This document shows, one piece after another, positions 15,894-23,546 of a stretch of 32,254 nt of DNA; the first letter of the stretch is position 1, and every line of letters starts with the position of its first letter. This DNA comes from CAZYIW01 sp964647705. GTDB taxonomy: Bacteria > Pseudomonadota > Gammaproteobacteria > PS1 > Pseudothioglobaceae. Below the pieces are notes generated by a model. The model saw only the letters and a list, made by a program, of their open reading frames with translations. It ran no database searches and was not told the origin of the DNA. A program made the position numbers and the translations under genes. Location: NCBI GenBank assembly GCA_964647705.1, contig CAZYIW010000011.1, positions 1 through 32,254 on the forward strand, in the 5' to 3' direction.

Positions 15894-16493
15894 ATGAAAA
15901 AAATCGCACTACCAATACTGGCATCAGGCTTGTTATTAAGTGGTTGCACAACCACCGACGAACTGCTTGAAAAAATCAGCCCTTCATCCACCAAAGCAGT
16001 AACAATTGAAGATCGAAATGAATTGGCATCACAAGCATCCAACACTTCAACATCTGGAGCAATTGCATCAAGGGACCAATCTAGCTTTGAATCAAGCACC
16101 TATCAAGGCAAGGTGAGTGCGCAGTCAAACGCTGAGAAAATTGCAGTTGCCAATTTAAAGTCTTCAGGCGTTAAATTTACGCTTCATTTTTCCTATGATG
16201 GCTATGAAATTGATGAAGTGGCCAGTAAAGAGATTGTTAAACATGCCAATTTTATGCTTAAAAACCCTAAGTTAAACCTACGTCTAGAAGGGCATGCCGA
16301 TGAAAGAGGTACTCGGGAATACAATTTGGCTTTGGGAGAGAATCGCGCGCTCAGTGTCAAAGAAGTCTTAGGGCTTTATGATTTGAATTCTCGTGTGGAA
16401 GTCATTAGTTTTGGAGAAGAGCGTCCTGTTTCAATGTTGCATGAGGAGCAAGGTTGGCAGAAGAACAGACGTGTGGAGTTTATTTATTTCTAA
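15894..16493 (+). CDS. pal: Peptidoglycan-associated lipoprotein Pal
   Basis: Outer-membrane lipoprotein that grips peptidoglycan and binds TolB. The lipobox LLSGC gives lipidated Cys18. A Ser/Thr-rich linker runs to about 85, then an OmpA-like domain: FTLHFSYDGYEID, LRLEGHADERGTREYNLALGENRALSVKEVL (diaminopimelate-binding region) and VISFGEERPV. It has 199 residues; the E. coli protein has 173, the difference being in the linker. I chose ATG 15894 because AGGAGA lies just before it; a longer frame would begin inside tolB. Confidence 0.96.
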   Translation: MKKIALPILASGLLLSGCTTTDELLEKISPSSTKAVTIEDRNELASQASNTSTSGAIASRDQSSFESSTYQGKVSAQSNAEKIAVANLKSSGVKFTLHFSYDGYEIDEVASKEIVKHANFMLKNPKLNLRLEGHADERGTREYNLALGENRALSVKEVLGLYDLNSRVEVISFGEERPVSMLHEEQGWQKNRRVEFIYF

Positions 16494-16501
16494 ACTAATT
16501 A

Positions 16502-17185
16502 ATGAAAACCTTATTCATTAGCATTTTTTCACTGTTTTTTGCCTTTAACACATCGTTAAGCTGGGCAAATATTAACACCGAAAAAGTGGTAATGGATCAC
16601 AATGATAAAATCAAAAAACTGAGAAAAAAAAATCGTCAACTTACCGGCAAGATTGAAAAACTAGAAGAACAACAGGCCCAAAACAACAAAAAAATTAAAG
16701 AATTATTCCATTTGATGGAATACAAAAAGTCAGCGCACTTGGTAGAAGAAACCATGCTAAAGGTTCGAGAGCGCAATAAAAAAGCCAAAAAAGCCTACAC
16801 CAACGCACGTTCACTTTTATTAATTGATCAATACGATCAAGCCATCAGTCTGTTTAGTGAATACCTTGACTTATACCCCGATAGCAACCACAATGCAGAT
16901 GCACATTATTGGTTAGCCAAATCTTATATGGCCAAGCAAGACTATCATAACGCAAAGAAAACTTTTGTAGAGTTCCAGCAGCAAAACCCACTTCATCATA
17001 AGTTTTCAAATTCTATGTTCGAACTTGCCAGTGTGTATGTGGATTTAAAAAATAGTCAACAAGCACAAAAAATGCTTGAATCAATGATTAAGAAATTTCC
17101 CAACCATAATGCAATCCATCAAGCCAAAGCGCTGCTTGATTCTATTCGATTCTCATCCACTCAGCCAACTAAAGATTCAGAATAA
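16502..17185 (+). CDS. cpoB: Cell division coordinator CpoB (YbgF)
   Basis: Periplasmic partner of Tol-Pal that couples outer-membrane constriction to peptidoglycan synthesis. The signal peptide is about 1-22 (ending LSWA), followed by a trimerising coiled coil about 28-75 rich in K, Q and E, and three TPR repeats about 95-215 (ARSLLLIDQYDQAISLFSEYLDLYPDS, HNADAHYWLAKSYMAKQDYHNAKKTFVEF, ASVYVDLKNSQQAQKMLESMIKKFPN). The 227-residue length is slightly short of E. coli (263). It begins 8 bp after pal and its stop is 1 bp before the GTG of pabB. Confidence 0.93.
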   Translation: MKTLFISIFSLFFAFNTSLSWANINTEKVVMDHNDKIKKLRKKNRQLTGKIEKLEEQQAQNNKKIKELFHLMEYKKSAHLVEETMLKVRERNKKAKKAYTNARSLLLIDQYDQAISLFSEYLDLYPDSNHNADAHYWLAKSYMAKQDYHNAKKTFVEFQQQNPLHHKFSNSMFELASVYVDLKNSQQAQKMLESMIKKFPNHNAIHQAKALLDSIRFSSTQPTKDSE

Positions 17186-17186
17186 A

Positions 17187-18485
17187 GTGAAGGTTTTCCC
17201 TATCGAGAATATTGAGCTTGACAAGCTCTGTCATGCCAATCCCAAGCGCTATCCTTTTTTGCTAGAAAGTGTTAATTCTAATGATGCTAATCGTTATTCT
17301 ATTTTATTCGCCAATCCTAAAGAGAGTATTGTTCTTAATCACATAGAAGAATTTGATTTTTTACAAAAGCTCTCAAGCTCGGTTGAGCAGTCAAAAAAAC
17401 CCAATTCTGTTGAGCTACCATTCTCAGGTGGTTGGTTTGTTTATTTGTCTTACGAACTTATTGGACAAATTGAGCCAGTTTTGAAAAATGACTTATTGTT
17501 CAACAATCAGCCAATCGCTATTGCAACAAGAATACCCACAGCCATTGTCTTTGATCATTTAAAAAACAAAAGTTATTTGTTCGATGAAGAAAACAACAAG
17601 AATCGACTTGACTTGGTGTTAGAGGATATCAAAGCCATTGAAGATTGCAAAGAAGCAAAATTTGAAGGAGATTTGTCTTTTGAGTCTGACCAGAAATTTC
17701 TATCTGGTGTTGAAAAAACCAGAGCGTATATAAAAGCAGGAGACGTATTTCAGGTTAATCTTTCCAGACAATGGCAATACCAAATGCATAATAGCTTAAG
17801 CTCAACACAGATTTATCGTGCACTAAAAAAAGCCAATCCAGCGCCTTTTTCTGCATTGGCGCAATTTGACGACTTCAGTGTTATTTCTTCTTCACCAGAG
17901 AGACTTTTCAGTGTTGATGACAATCTAATACAAACCAGGCCGATTGCAGGAACCCATCCGCGTGGAAAGGGCGATGAAGACGAGATGTTAAAAGCGCAAC
18001 TGATTAGCCATCCTAAGGAGCAGGCTGAACACATCATGTTAGTAGATCTAGAGCGTAATGATTTGGGCAGAGTTTGTGAATATGGCTCGGTTATAGCCGA
18101 TGAGATTATGACTTTAGAAACCTATGAATATGTGCATCATATTGTCTCTAATGTCAAAGGCAAGCTAAGACCCAATGTTAATATCAAACATTTGATTAAG
18201 GCTTTATTCCCTGGTGGCACAATAACCGGTTGCCCCAAGGTGAGATGTATGCAAATTATTGCCGAGCTAGAAAAGGGTAGTCGAGGCCCATATACGGGTT
18301 CTTTGGGTTATATCAGCAACAATTCAAAGATGGATTTTAATATTTTAATTCGCAGCATCTCTAAGCAAAATCAAACATTGACCATCCGAGCTGGCGCAGG
18401 CATAGTATTTGATTCTATTGCACCCAGAGAGCTTGAAGAAACCAAGCATAAAGCCGAAGGCATGCTAAAGATATTTAAGGGCTGA
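17187..18485 (+). CDS. pabB: Aminodeoxychorismate synthase component I
   Basis: Converts chorismate to 4-amino-4-deoxychorismate for folate synthesis. The N-terminus NPKRYPFLLESV and the 432-residue length fit PabB rather than the longer TrpE. Chorismate-binding motifs follow: GDVFQVNLSRQ, HPKEQAEHIMLVDLERNDLGRV and FPGGTITGCPKVRCMQIIAELE. The position that is Lys in E. coli PabB (PIKGT) is Ala here (PIAGT, Ala254), as in TrpE and in the alanine-type PabB of some gammaproteobacteria. A TrpE-like activity cannot be excluded. I chose GTG 17187, one base after the cpoB stop; an upstream frame lies inside cpoB. Its 3' end overlaps the convergent nadE by 11 bp. Confidence 0.8.
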   Translation: MKVFPIENIELDKLCHANPKRYPFLLESVNSNDANRYSILFANPKESIVLNHIEEFDFLQKLSSSVEQSKKPNSVELPFSGGWFVYLSYELIGQIEPVLKNDLLFNNQPIAIATRIPTAIVFDHLKNKSYLFDEENNKNRLDLVLEDIKAIEDCKEAKFEGDLSFESDQKFLSGVEKTRAYIKAGDVFQVNLSRQWQYQMHNSLSSTQIYRALKKANPAPFSALAQFDDFSVISSSPERLFSVDDNLIQTRPIAGTHPRGKGDEDEMLKAQLISHPKEQAEHIMLVDLERNDLGRVCEYGSVIADEIMTLETYEYVHHIVSNVKGKLRPNVNIKHLIKALFPGGTITGCPKVRCMQIIAELEKGSRGPYTGSLGYISNNSKMDFNILIRSISKQNQTLTIRAGAGIVFDSIAPRELEETKHKAEGMLKIFKG

Positions 18486-20346
18486 ATTTAGAAGTCATTG
18501 GGTAACGACGCTCTTTGCCAAATGCATTTTCGCTAATCTTAGGCCCTGGGGCTGATTGTCGTCGCTTGTATTCATTATTAAGCACCATAGTGCTAATTTG
18601 TTTTACTGTGTCAGCATCAAACCCTTGTTGGATAATTTGCTCAGTGGATTGTTTTTGTTCTATAAAAAGCGCAAGTATTTGGTCCAAAACCTCATAAGGA
18701 GGTAGAGAGTCTTGATCAACTTGATTCGGCGCTAACTCAGCGGAAGGTTCACGCTCAATCACTCTTTGTGGAATCACCAAAGAGACAGAGTTGCGATAAC
18801 GCGCCAAACGATACACCAAGGTTTTGGCAATGTCTTTGAGTGGTGCAAATCCACCAGACATATCGCCATATAAGGTTGCATAACCCACCGCCATTTCAGA
18901 TTTATTACCGGTAGTGAGTAAGATTTTTCCAGATTTGTTGGAGAGTGCCATCAGTAATGTGCCACGAACTCTGGCCTGAATATTCTCTTCAGTAGTGTCT
19001 TTTTCAGTGTTAGCAAACACACTCGATAGTTGCTGATTAAAGCTATCCACCATGCTGTGAATATTAATCTCACGGTATTCAACCCCCATATCAGCTGCTT
19101 GTTGTTTGGCATCATTAACCGAGATATCAGCGGTATAAGTATAGGGCATCATAATCGCTTTAACGTTTTCAGCACCCAGAGCATCAACAGCTATAGCCAA
19201 AGTCATTGCCGAATCAATGCCACCAGACAGCCCAATGATCGCACCATTAAAAACACCATTTTTCTCCACATAGTCTTTTGTGGCCAATACCAAAGCATCA
19301 TAAATCATTTGTTCAACAGAGATCTTGGGTGTTAGAAACATTTCGTCTAAATCATGAATGTTTTCAACAAAGTAGGGCAGTTGATGGGTAATCTCGCCGC
19401 TGGCATTCATCACAAAAGAACCGCCATCAAACACCAATTCGTCTTGCCCACCATAACTATTAACATAGATAAAATCCACATCGTTTTCCAATACTCGTTG
19501 CTTAACAACCTTTTGACGTTGCTGCTGCTTGTCAAGCTGAAAAGGGGAAGCATTAATGCTGATGATGGTTTGTGCGCCAAAATTAACCGCAGAGTTAACC
19601 GGATCAAATTCCCAAGCGTCTTCACAAATTACCAAGCCTATTCGCCTTCCTTGGCACTCAAAGACCAAAGGTTTATCACCGGGAGTAAAGTAGCGTTTTT
19701 CATCAAAAACACCATAATTAGGCAGAACTTGTTTGTGATAACTACGAATACGCTGATGCTGGATCAAAAAAGCAGTGTTATAGAGTTTTTCATCAAATTG
19801 TTCTATCGCGCCAAAAATAACACTAAGGGAATTCGGAATTTGTTTGCGTATCCATTCAATTTTAGTTTGAATCTGATCAATAAAATCAGGGCGTAATAAT
19901 AAATCTTCAGGCGGATAGCCAATCAGACACAATTCAGGAAATATTAGAAGATGCACACCCGATTCATTGGCCTTGAGCGACAGATCAACAATTTTTTGTG
20001 CATTGTTATTTAAATCACCAACAATAGGGTTTATTTGCGCGATTTCAATTTTGGCAGGCTCAGTTCCGCTTGAGAGTTTTTTTAGCTGTTCTTGCCAAAA
20101 TATGAGCTTCGATTTATTGTTGTTTAATTTGGCTTGTTCTAATTTGGTGTTGGCAACCACTTCGGCAGGATTAAGACCCAAAATATCAGCAAACAACCAA
20201 GCATGCATCTCAGAGAGTGCTGCTTTGCCGGAACTGTACTTACTTAAATTCGATTGATTGATTGTGTATTTTTTTGAAATCTTGTAGTCCGAAAGCCCAG
20301 TCTTTTTGCGCACTTCAGACAAATATTCTTTGGTTTTGGTTGGCAT
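18475..20346 (-). CDS. nadE: Glutamine-dependent NAD synthetase with an N-terminal helix-turn-helix fusion
   Basis: Makes NAD from deamido-NAD, ATP and glutamine. Residues 97-350 are the nitrilase-type glutaminase with the triad Glu138 (FPELCLIGYPPEDLL), Lys205 (HKQVLPNYGVFDE) and Cys241 (VICEDAWE). Residues 350-623 are the synthetase with P-loop SGGIDS (374-379), TTGNKSEMAVGY and LYGDMSGGFAPLKD. Ordinary NadE begins at the strand KIEIAQINPIVGD, which starts here only at residue 99. The first 95 or so residues form an extra domain, TKEYLSEVRKKTGLSDYKIS...NQSNLSKYSSGKAALSE...LGLNPAEVVA, a Cro/CI-like HTH resembling phage DUF3693 proteins. No Met lies near the junction and AAGGAA sits properly before ATG 20346, so the fusion is in frame and initiated there. 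The promoter is packed with TTGTAAAA half-sites, suggesting self-regulation. Confidence 0.92.
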   Translation of the reverse strand: MPTKTKEYLSEVRKKTGLSDYKISKKYTINQSNLSKYSSGKAALSEMHAWLFADILGLNPAEVVANTKLEQAKLNNNKSKLIFWQEQLKKLSSGTEPAKIEIAQINPIVGDLNNNAQKIVDLSLKANESGVHLLIFPELCLIGYPPEDLLLRPDFIDQIQTKIEWIRKQIPNSLSVIFGAIEQFDEKLYNTAFLIQHQRIRSYHKQVLPNYGVFDEKRYFTPGDKPLVFECQGRRIGLVICEDAWEFDPVNSAVNFGAQTIISINASPFQLDKQQQRQKVVKQRVLENDVDFIYVNSYGGQDELVFDGGSFVMNASGEITHQLPYFVENIHDLDEMFLTPKISVEQMIYDALVLATKDYVEKNGVFNGAIIGLSGGIDSAMTLAIAVDALGAENVKAIMMPYTYTADISVNDAKQQAADMGVEYREINIHSMVDSFNQQLSSVFANTEKDTTEENIQARVRGTLLMALSNKSGKILLTTGNKSEMAVGYATLYGDMSGGFAPLKDIAKTLVYRLARYRNSVSLVIPQRVIEREPSAELAPNQVDQDSLPPYEVLDQILALFIEQKQSTEQIIQQGFDADTVKQISTMVLNNEYKRRQSAPGPKISENAFGKERRYPMTSKFSP

Positions 20347-20367
20347 TAAATTTCCTTAATTTTGATT

Positions 20368-20432
20368 GTATTTTTTACCTATTATAGTTAAATTTTACAA
20401 GTAGTTGTAAAAAAAATAGTTGTAAAAAATAC
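20368..20432. promoter_or_regulatory. Multi-site operator around the nadE promoter
   Basis: TTTTACAA (20393-20400) and TTGTAAAA (20405-20412) form a perfect 8-bp palindrome with a 4-bp spacer. TTGTAAAA repeats at 20420-20427, as part of a 13-bp direct repeat TAGTTGTAAAAAA at 20402 and 20417. GTATTTTTTAC (20368-20378) and GTAAAAAATAC (20422-20432) are a further perfect 11-bp inverted pair bracketing the rest. On the minus strand TATAAT (20386-20381) lies between them. The HTH of the NadE fusion is the natural candidate binder; that is inference. Confidence 0.6.
20381..20386 (-). promoter_or_regulatory. -10 element of nadE
   Basis: A perfect TATAAT on the minus strand, about 35 bp before the nadE ATG. 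No convincing -35 lies at 17 bp, where operator half-sites are found instead. Confidence 0.5.
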
Positions 20433-20459
20433 CAGTAAGTTAAAAAAAACATAAATAAT

Positions 20460-20479
20460 ATATAAGTTATTGATTTTTA
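20460..20479. promoter_or_regulatory. IHF-like site, first copy of a 20-bp repeat
   Basis: TAAGTTATTGATT (20463-20475) is the exact complement of the IHF consensus WATCAANNNNTTR with an adjacent A/T run. The same 20 bases recur at 26102-26121. It lies between nadE and the Sel1 gene and could bend DNA for either promoter. Confidence 0.45.
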
Positions 20480-20518
20480 ATGATAAATATTAGTACATGT
20501 TTTTTTTACATAAACGCC

Positions 20519-20547
20519 TTGAATTGTGTAATTTCGAATGGTATATT
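20519..20547 (+). promoter_or_regulatory. Sigma-70-type promoter of the Sel1-repeat gene
   Basis: TTGAAT (20519-20524) and TATATT (20542-20547) are 17 bp apart, with a purine-rich ribosome site AGAGGAG (20567-20573) before the ATG at 20581. Confidence 0.6.
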
Positions 20548-20580
20548 TCACCCAACAACAACTAAAAAGAGGAGCTAACC

Positions 20581-20934
20581 ATGAACCAGATGCATCCACA
20601 TTTATTGGCAGAATCTGAGCTTAATATCGAAACCATCGAACTACAGCACAAAGCCTACACTGGTGATGCTGAGGCACAGTATCGTTTGGCAGATATTTTT
20701 CAAAAAGGTATCGGCATTGGCAAACATCCAAGGCATGCGTTTTACTGGTATCAACGCGCTGCTGAACAGGGTAATTTAGCCGCTCAGTACAATGTTTGGT
20801 TTGCTTACATGACTGGAGATGGGGTTGAAATTAACAACAAAGAAGCGAATAAATGGTATCGCAGAGCTTCGATTAAAAACGCTAATTCGACAGAATCTGT
20901 AGTGTCAAAAATGATCTCGCCTTTGTTGCGTTAG
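20581..20934 (+). CDS. Small Sel1-repeat protein
   Basis: A 117-residue protein with two Sel1-like repeats, about 26-61 (AYTGDAEAQYRLADIFQKGIGIGKHPRHAFYWYQRAAEQG) and 62-97 (NLAAQYNVWFAYMTGDGVEINNKEANKWYRRAS). No signal peptide or membrane helix, so probably cytoplasmic; such repeats usually make protein-protein scaffolds. The promoter and ribosome site are good. The small membrane-protein gene follows after 26 bp. Function unknown. Confidence 0.75.
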   Translation: MNQMHPHLLAESELNIETIELQHKAYTGDAEAQYRLADIFQKGIGIGKHPRHAFYWYQRAAEQGNLAAQYNVWFAYMTGDGVEINNKEANKWYRRASIKNANSTESVVSKMISPLLR

Positions 20935-20960
20935 TTTTTAATATCCTGGGGGAGTTTAGT

Positions 20961-21149
20961 ATGTCTTTACGTGTGGTAAAGCAGATTTTTGCTTTGGTTT
21001 TATTTTTAATGGCCGGTTCGGCCTTGGCAACAATCTATGGTAGTTATGCACCTGCTGTCGATGCCAGAGGTCTATCTATTATCATTTCAGTTGCCATTAT
21101 TTTAGGTTTTTTGGCTTTTTTTCAAAAAAAGTATTACACTGAACGCTAA
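20961..21149 (+). CDS. Small membrane protein, unknown
   Basis: 62 residues with two hydrophobic segments, about 7-28 (KQIFALVLFLMAGSALATIYG) and about 36-55 (GLSIIISVAIILGFLAFF), then a basic end KKYYTER. The first segment might be a signal peptide with cleavage after ALA. GGGGGAG at 20948-20954 is a strong ribosome site and supports expression. It lies between the Sel1 gene and aapJ. I recognise no family. Confidence 0.65.
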   Translation: MSLRVVKQIFALVLFLMAGSALATIYGSYAPAVDARGLSIIISVAIILGFLAFFQKKYYTER

Positions 21150-21233
21150 TACTTGATAAACTTAACTTCAACTGTTAATTCTTTGGGGAGTTACAGTGAA
21201 TTTTTTATTTTTTTTAATTATGAGGAGAAGTTT

Positions 21234-22310
21234 ATGAAGAGTTCACTTTTTTCTGTGACTTCGGCAGTTGCGATTGCTGGAGTTCTAACGCTTTCCGGTT
21301 GTATGGGGGGAGGCGATGATAAGCAAGCCGCAGCACCAGCTGCTGCTCCAGCTAAGGTCAATACACTGGCTGATGTTCAATCTAAAGGTCATCTTAGTTG
21401 TGGTGTCTCCACTGGTTTAGGTGGTTTTTCTGCCGCTGATGATGCTGGTAATTGGACGGGTGTAGACGTAGATGTATGTCGTGCCGTTGCCGCAGCTGTA
21501 CTGGGGGATGATTCTAAGGTTAAGTATGTGCCTTTAACTGCTAAAGAGCGTTTTACAGCATTGCAATCTGGTGAGATTGATATGCTTTCTAGAAACACCA
21601 CTTGGACACATACTCGTGACACGTCACTAGGTCTTAACTTTGCCGGCGTTAACTACTATGATGGTCAAGGTTTCTTGGTTTCTAAAGCCAGTGGCATTAA
21701 TAGTGCAGATCAACTAAACGGCGCAAGTTTTTGTATTCAAGCGGGTACAACAACTGAGCTAAACCTTGCTGATTATTTCAGATCTAAAGGCATGAAGTTT
21801 CAAGCTGTAACATTCGATACTTCAGCTCAATCCAGAATTGGTTTTGAGCAGGGTCGATGCGATGCACTAACTTCAGATCAGTCACAACTGTATTCAATTC
21901 GTTCACAGTTGAAAGATCCAAATTCAGCAGTTGTTCTTGATGGTGTGATTTCAAAAGAGCCATTAGGTCCTGTTGTGCGTCAAGGTGACGATGCTTGGTT
22001 TAATATCGTTAGATGGTCACTTAATGCACTAATTACTGCCGATGAGGTTGGTGTTACATCAGCCAATGTTGATGATATGGCTGCTAACTCTAACAACCCG
22101 ACTATTCAACGTTTGGTTGGTAAGACGGGTAAGTTATATGAGCACCTAGGTCTTGATCAAAAATGGAGTTACAACATTGTTAAACAAGTTGGTAATTATG
22201 GTGAAAGCTTTGACCGCAACATCGGTCCAGGCACACCGCTTAACATTTCAAGAGGCTTAAACGCCCAATGGAGTGATGGCGGTATCCTATACGCACCAGC
22301 ATTTAGATAA
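21234..22310 (+). CDS. aapJ: General L-amino-acid ABC transporter substrate-binding protein AapJ (lipoprotein form)
   Basis: Captures amino acids in the periplasm for AapQMP. The signal peptide ends LTLSGC with Cys23, a good lipobox, so it appears membrane-tethered, whereas classical AapJ is soluble. After an Ala-rich linker the SBP fold has TLADVQSKGHLSCGVSTGLGGFSAADDAGNWTGVDVDVCRAVAAAVLGD, then YVPLTAKERFTALQSGEIDMLSRNTTWTHTRDTSLGLNFAGVNYYDGQGF, all typical of AapJ. The length is 358. I chose ATG 21234, preceded by GAGGAGAAG; a longer frame from 21153 would place hydrophilic residues before the signal peptide. A strong terminator follows. Confidence 0.93.
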   Translation: MKSSLFSVTSAVAIAGVLTLSGCMGGGDDKQAAAPAAAPAKVNTLADVQSKGHLSCGVSTGLGGFSAADDAGNWTGVDVDVCRAVAAAVLGDDSKVKYVPLTAKERFTALQSGEIDMLSRNTTWTHTRDTSLGLNFAGVNYYDGQGFLVSKASGINSADQLNGASFCIQAGTTTELNLADYFRSKGMKFQAVTFDTSAQSRIGFEQGRCDALTSDQSQLYSIRSQLKDPNSAVVLDGVISKEPLGPVVRQGDDAWFNIVRWSLNALITADEVGVTSANVDDMAANSNNPTIQRLVGKTGKLYEHLGLDQKWSYNIVKQVGNYGESFDRNIGPGTPLNISRGLNAQWSDGGILYAPAFR

Positions 22311-22329
22311 TCTCTAAAACACAGAAAAA

Positions 22330-22354
22330 GCCAGTCATTTGACTGGCTTTTTTT
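22330..22354 (+). terminator. Rho-independent terminator between aapJ and aapQ
   Basis: GCCAGTC (22330-22336) and GACTGGC (22341-22347) form a 7-bp GC-rich stem with a 4-nt loop, followed by T7. Partial readthrough would give more binding protein than permease, as is common for binding-protein-dependent importers. Confidence 0.9.
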
Positions 22355-22361
22355 AATTTTG

Positions 22362-23540
22362 ATGCGCAATAACTTCAATCAAATCTTCAGCTATCTTAAT
22401 AATAACGAAATAAGAGGATTCTTATTTCAAGTCATTACAGTTGTTTTTATTATTTACTTTTTTTACGCTGCTTTTGACAACATGTTTGACAACATTGCAG
22501 CCAGAGGTATTAGTACTGGTTATGGCTTTCTTGACGATGAGTCAGGTTTTAATATTGCAGAAAGCCTAATAGAATATTCCTCAAGCTCAACCAACTTAAC
22601 AGTCTTTTATGTTGGTATTCTAAATACGCTCATGGTGTCTGTAGTTGGCATTATTTTGGCCTCAATGATTGGGCTTATTATCGGTATTGCAAGATTATCG
22701 AGCAATTGGCTAATTGCCAAACTTGCCAATGGTTATATCGAATTCTTTAGAAACATTCCCATTCTTTTGCAAATCCTTTTTTGGTACAACATACTGCTTA
22801 TTAACTCACCAAAGAGCATCAACGACAGTGTTAATTTTGTGGACATGGTTTTTATTAATAACCGAGGTTTCTTTTTTCCTAGGCCAATTTTTGATCATGA
22901 TTTTTTGGCTGTTTTAATTGCATTTATTATTGGCTTTATTGCAAGAATTTTTCTCAAAAAACATTTTGACAGAAAAAAAGACGAAACAGGGCAGACAACC
23001 AACACACTTGGTTATTCGTTATTGCTGCTCATAGGCTTGCCACTGATTACCTTTTTATCATTAGGTTCGCCAATTGATTTCAGCTACCCACAAATACAAG
23101 GATTTAACTTCGCAGGAGGCATGAGCCTCTCACCTGAGTTTGTTGCATTAGCGTTGGCTTTAAGTATCTATACCGCAACTTATATTGCTGAGGCAATCCG
23201 CTCCGGTATTGAATCGGTCGACAAGGGGCAAAAAGAGGCAGCGTTATCATTAGGATTGACACAAACACAATCACTAAAAATGGTCATCTTGCCACAAGCG
23301 CTTAGGGTGGCTATTCCACCGATTATCAACCAATATCTTAATTTAACCAAAAACTCTTCTCTAGCCACAGCTATCGCATATCCAGATCTGGTTGGTACCT
23401 TTGCAGGCACTGTTTTAAATCAGGTTGGCCAAGCAATTGAAATTATTATCATGACCATGTTGGTTTATTTGACGATCTCTTTGTTGATCTCACTTATTCT
23501 TAATATAGTCAACGCCAAATTGAGCATTAAGGGGCGCTAA
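22362..23540 (+). CDS. aapQ: General L-amino-acid ABC transporter permease AapQ
   Basis: Inner-membrane permease of the amino-acid importer, 392 residues, several hydrophobic segments. The signature GYGFLDDESGFNIAESLIEYSS near residue 50 is typical of AapQ/BztB, as is ANGYIEFFRNIPILLQILFWYN. The EAA coupling loop starts at about 277: EAIRSGIESVDKGQKEAALSLG. I chose ATG 22362 over the TTG one codon earlier. It begins just after the terminator. Confidence 0.93.
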   Translation: MRNNFNQIFSYLNNNEIRGFLFQVITVVFIIYFFYAAFDNMFDNIAARGISTGYGFLDDESGFNIAESLIEYSSSSTNLTVFYVGILNTLMVSVVGIILASMIGLIIGIARLSSNWLIAKLANGYIEFFRNIPILLQILFWYNILLINSPKSINDSVNFVDMVFINNRGFFFPRPIFDHDFLAVLIAFIIGFIARIFLKKHFDRKKDETGQTTNTLGYSLLLLIGLPLITFLSLGSPIDFSYPQIQGFNFAGGMSLSPEFVALALALSIYTATYIAEAIRSGIESVDKGQKEAALSLGLTQTQSLKMVILPQALRVAIPPIINQYLNLTKNSSLATAIAYPDLVGTFAGTVLNQVGQAIEIIIMTMLVYLTISLLISLILNIVNAKLSIKGR

Positions 23541-23546
23541 TTTAAT

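Noticed and set aside
19030..19896. Open frames antisense to nadE
   Set aside because: No ribosome sites or family similarity; NadE motifs are complete on the minus strand.
18475..20346. HTH-NadE as a frameshift or misassembled join
   Set aside because: The frame is continuous across the junction, codon use is similar on both sides and the ribosome site is at the HTH start; the gene has no ambiguous bases.
21153..21233. Longer AapJ start at 21153
   Set aside because: It would put about 27 mostly hydrophilic residues before the signal peptide; the ATG at 21234 has an excellent ribosome site.
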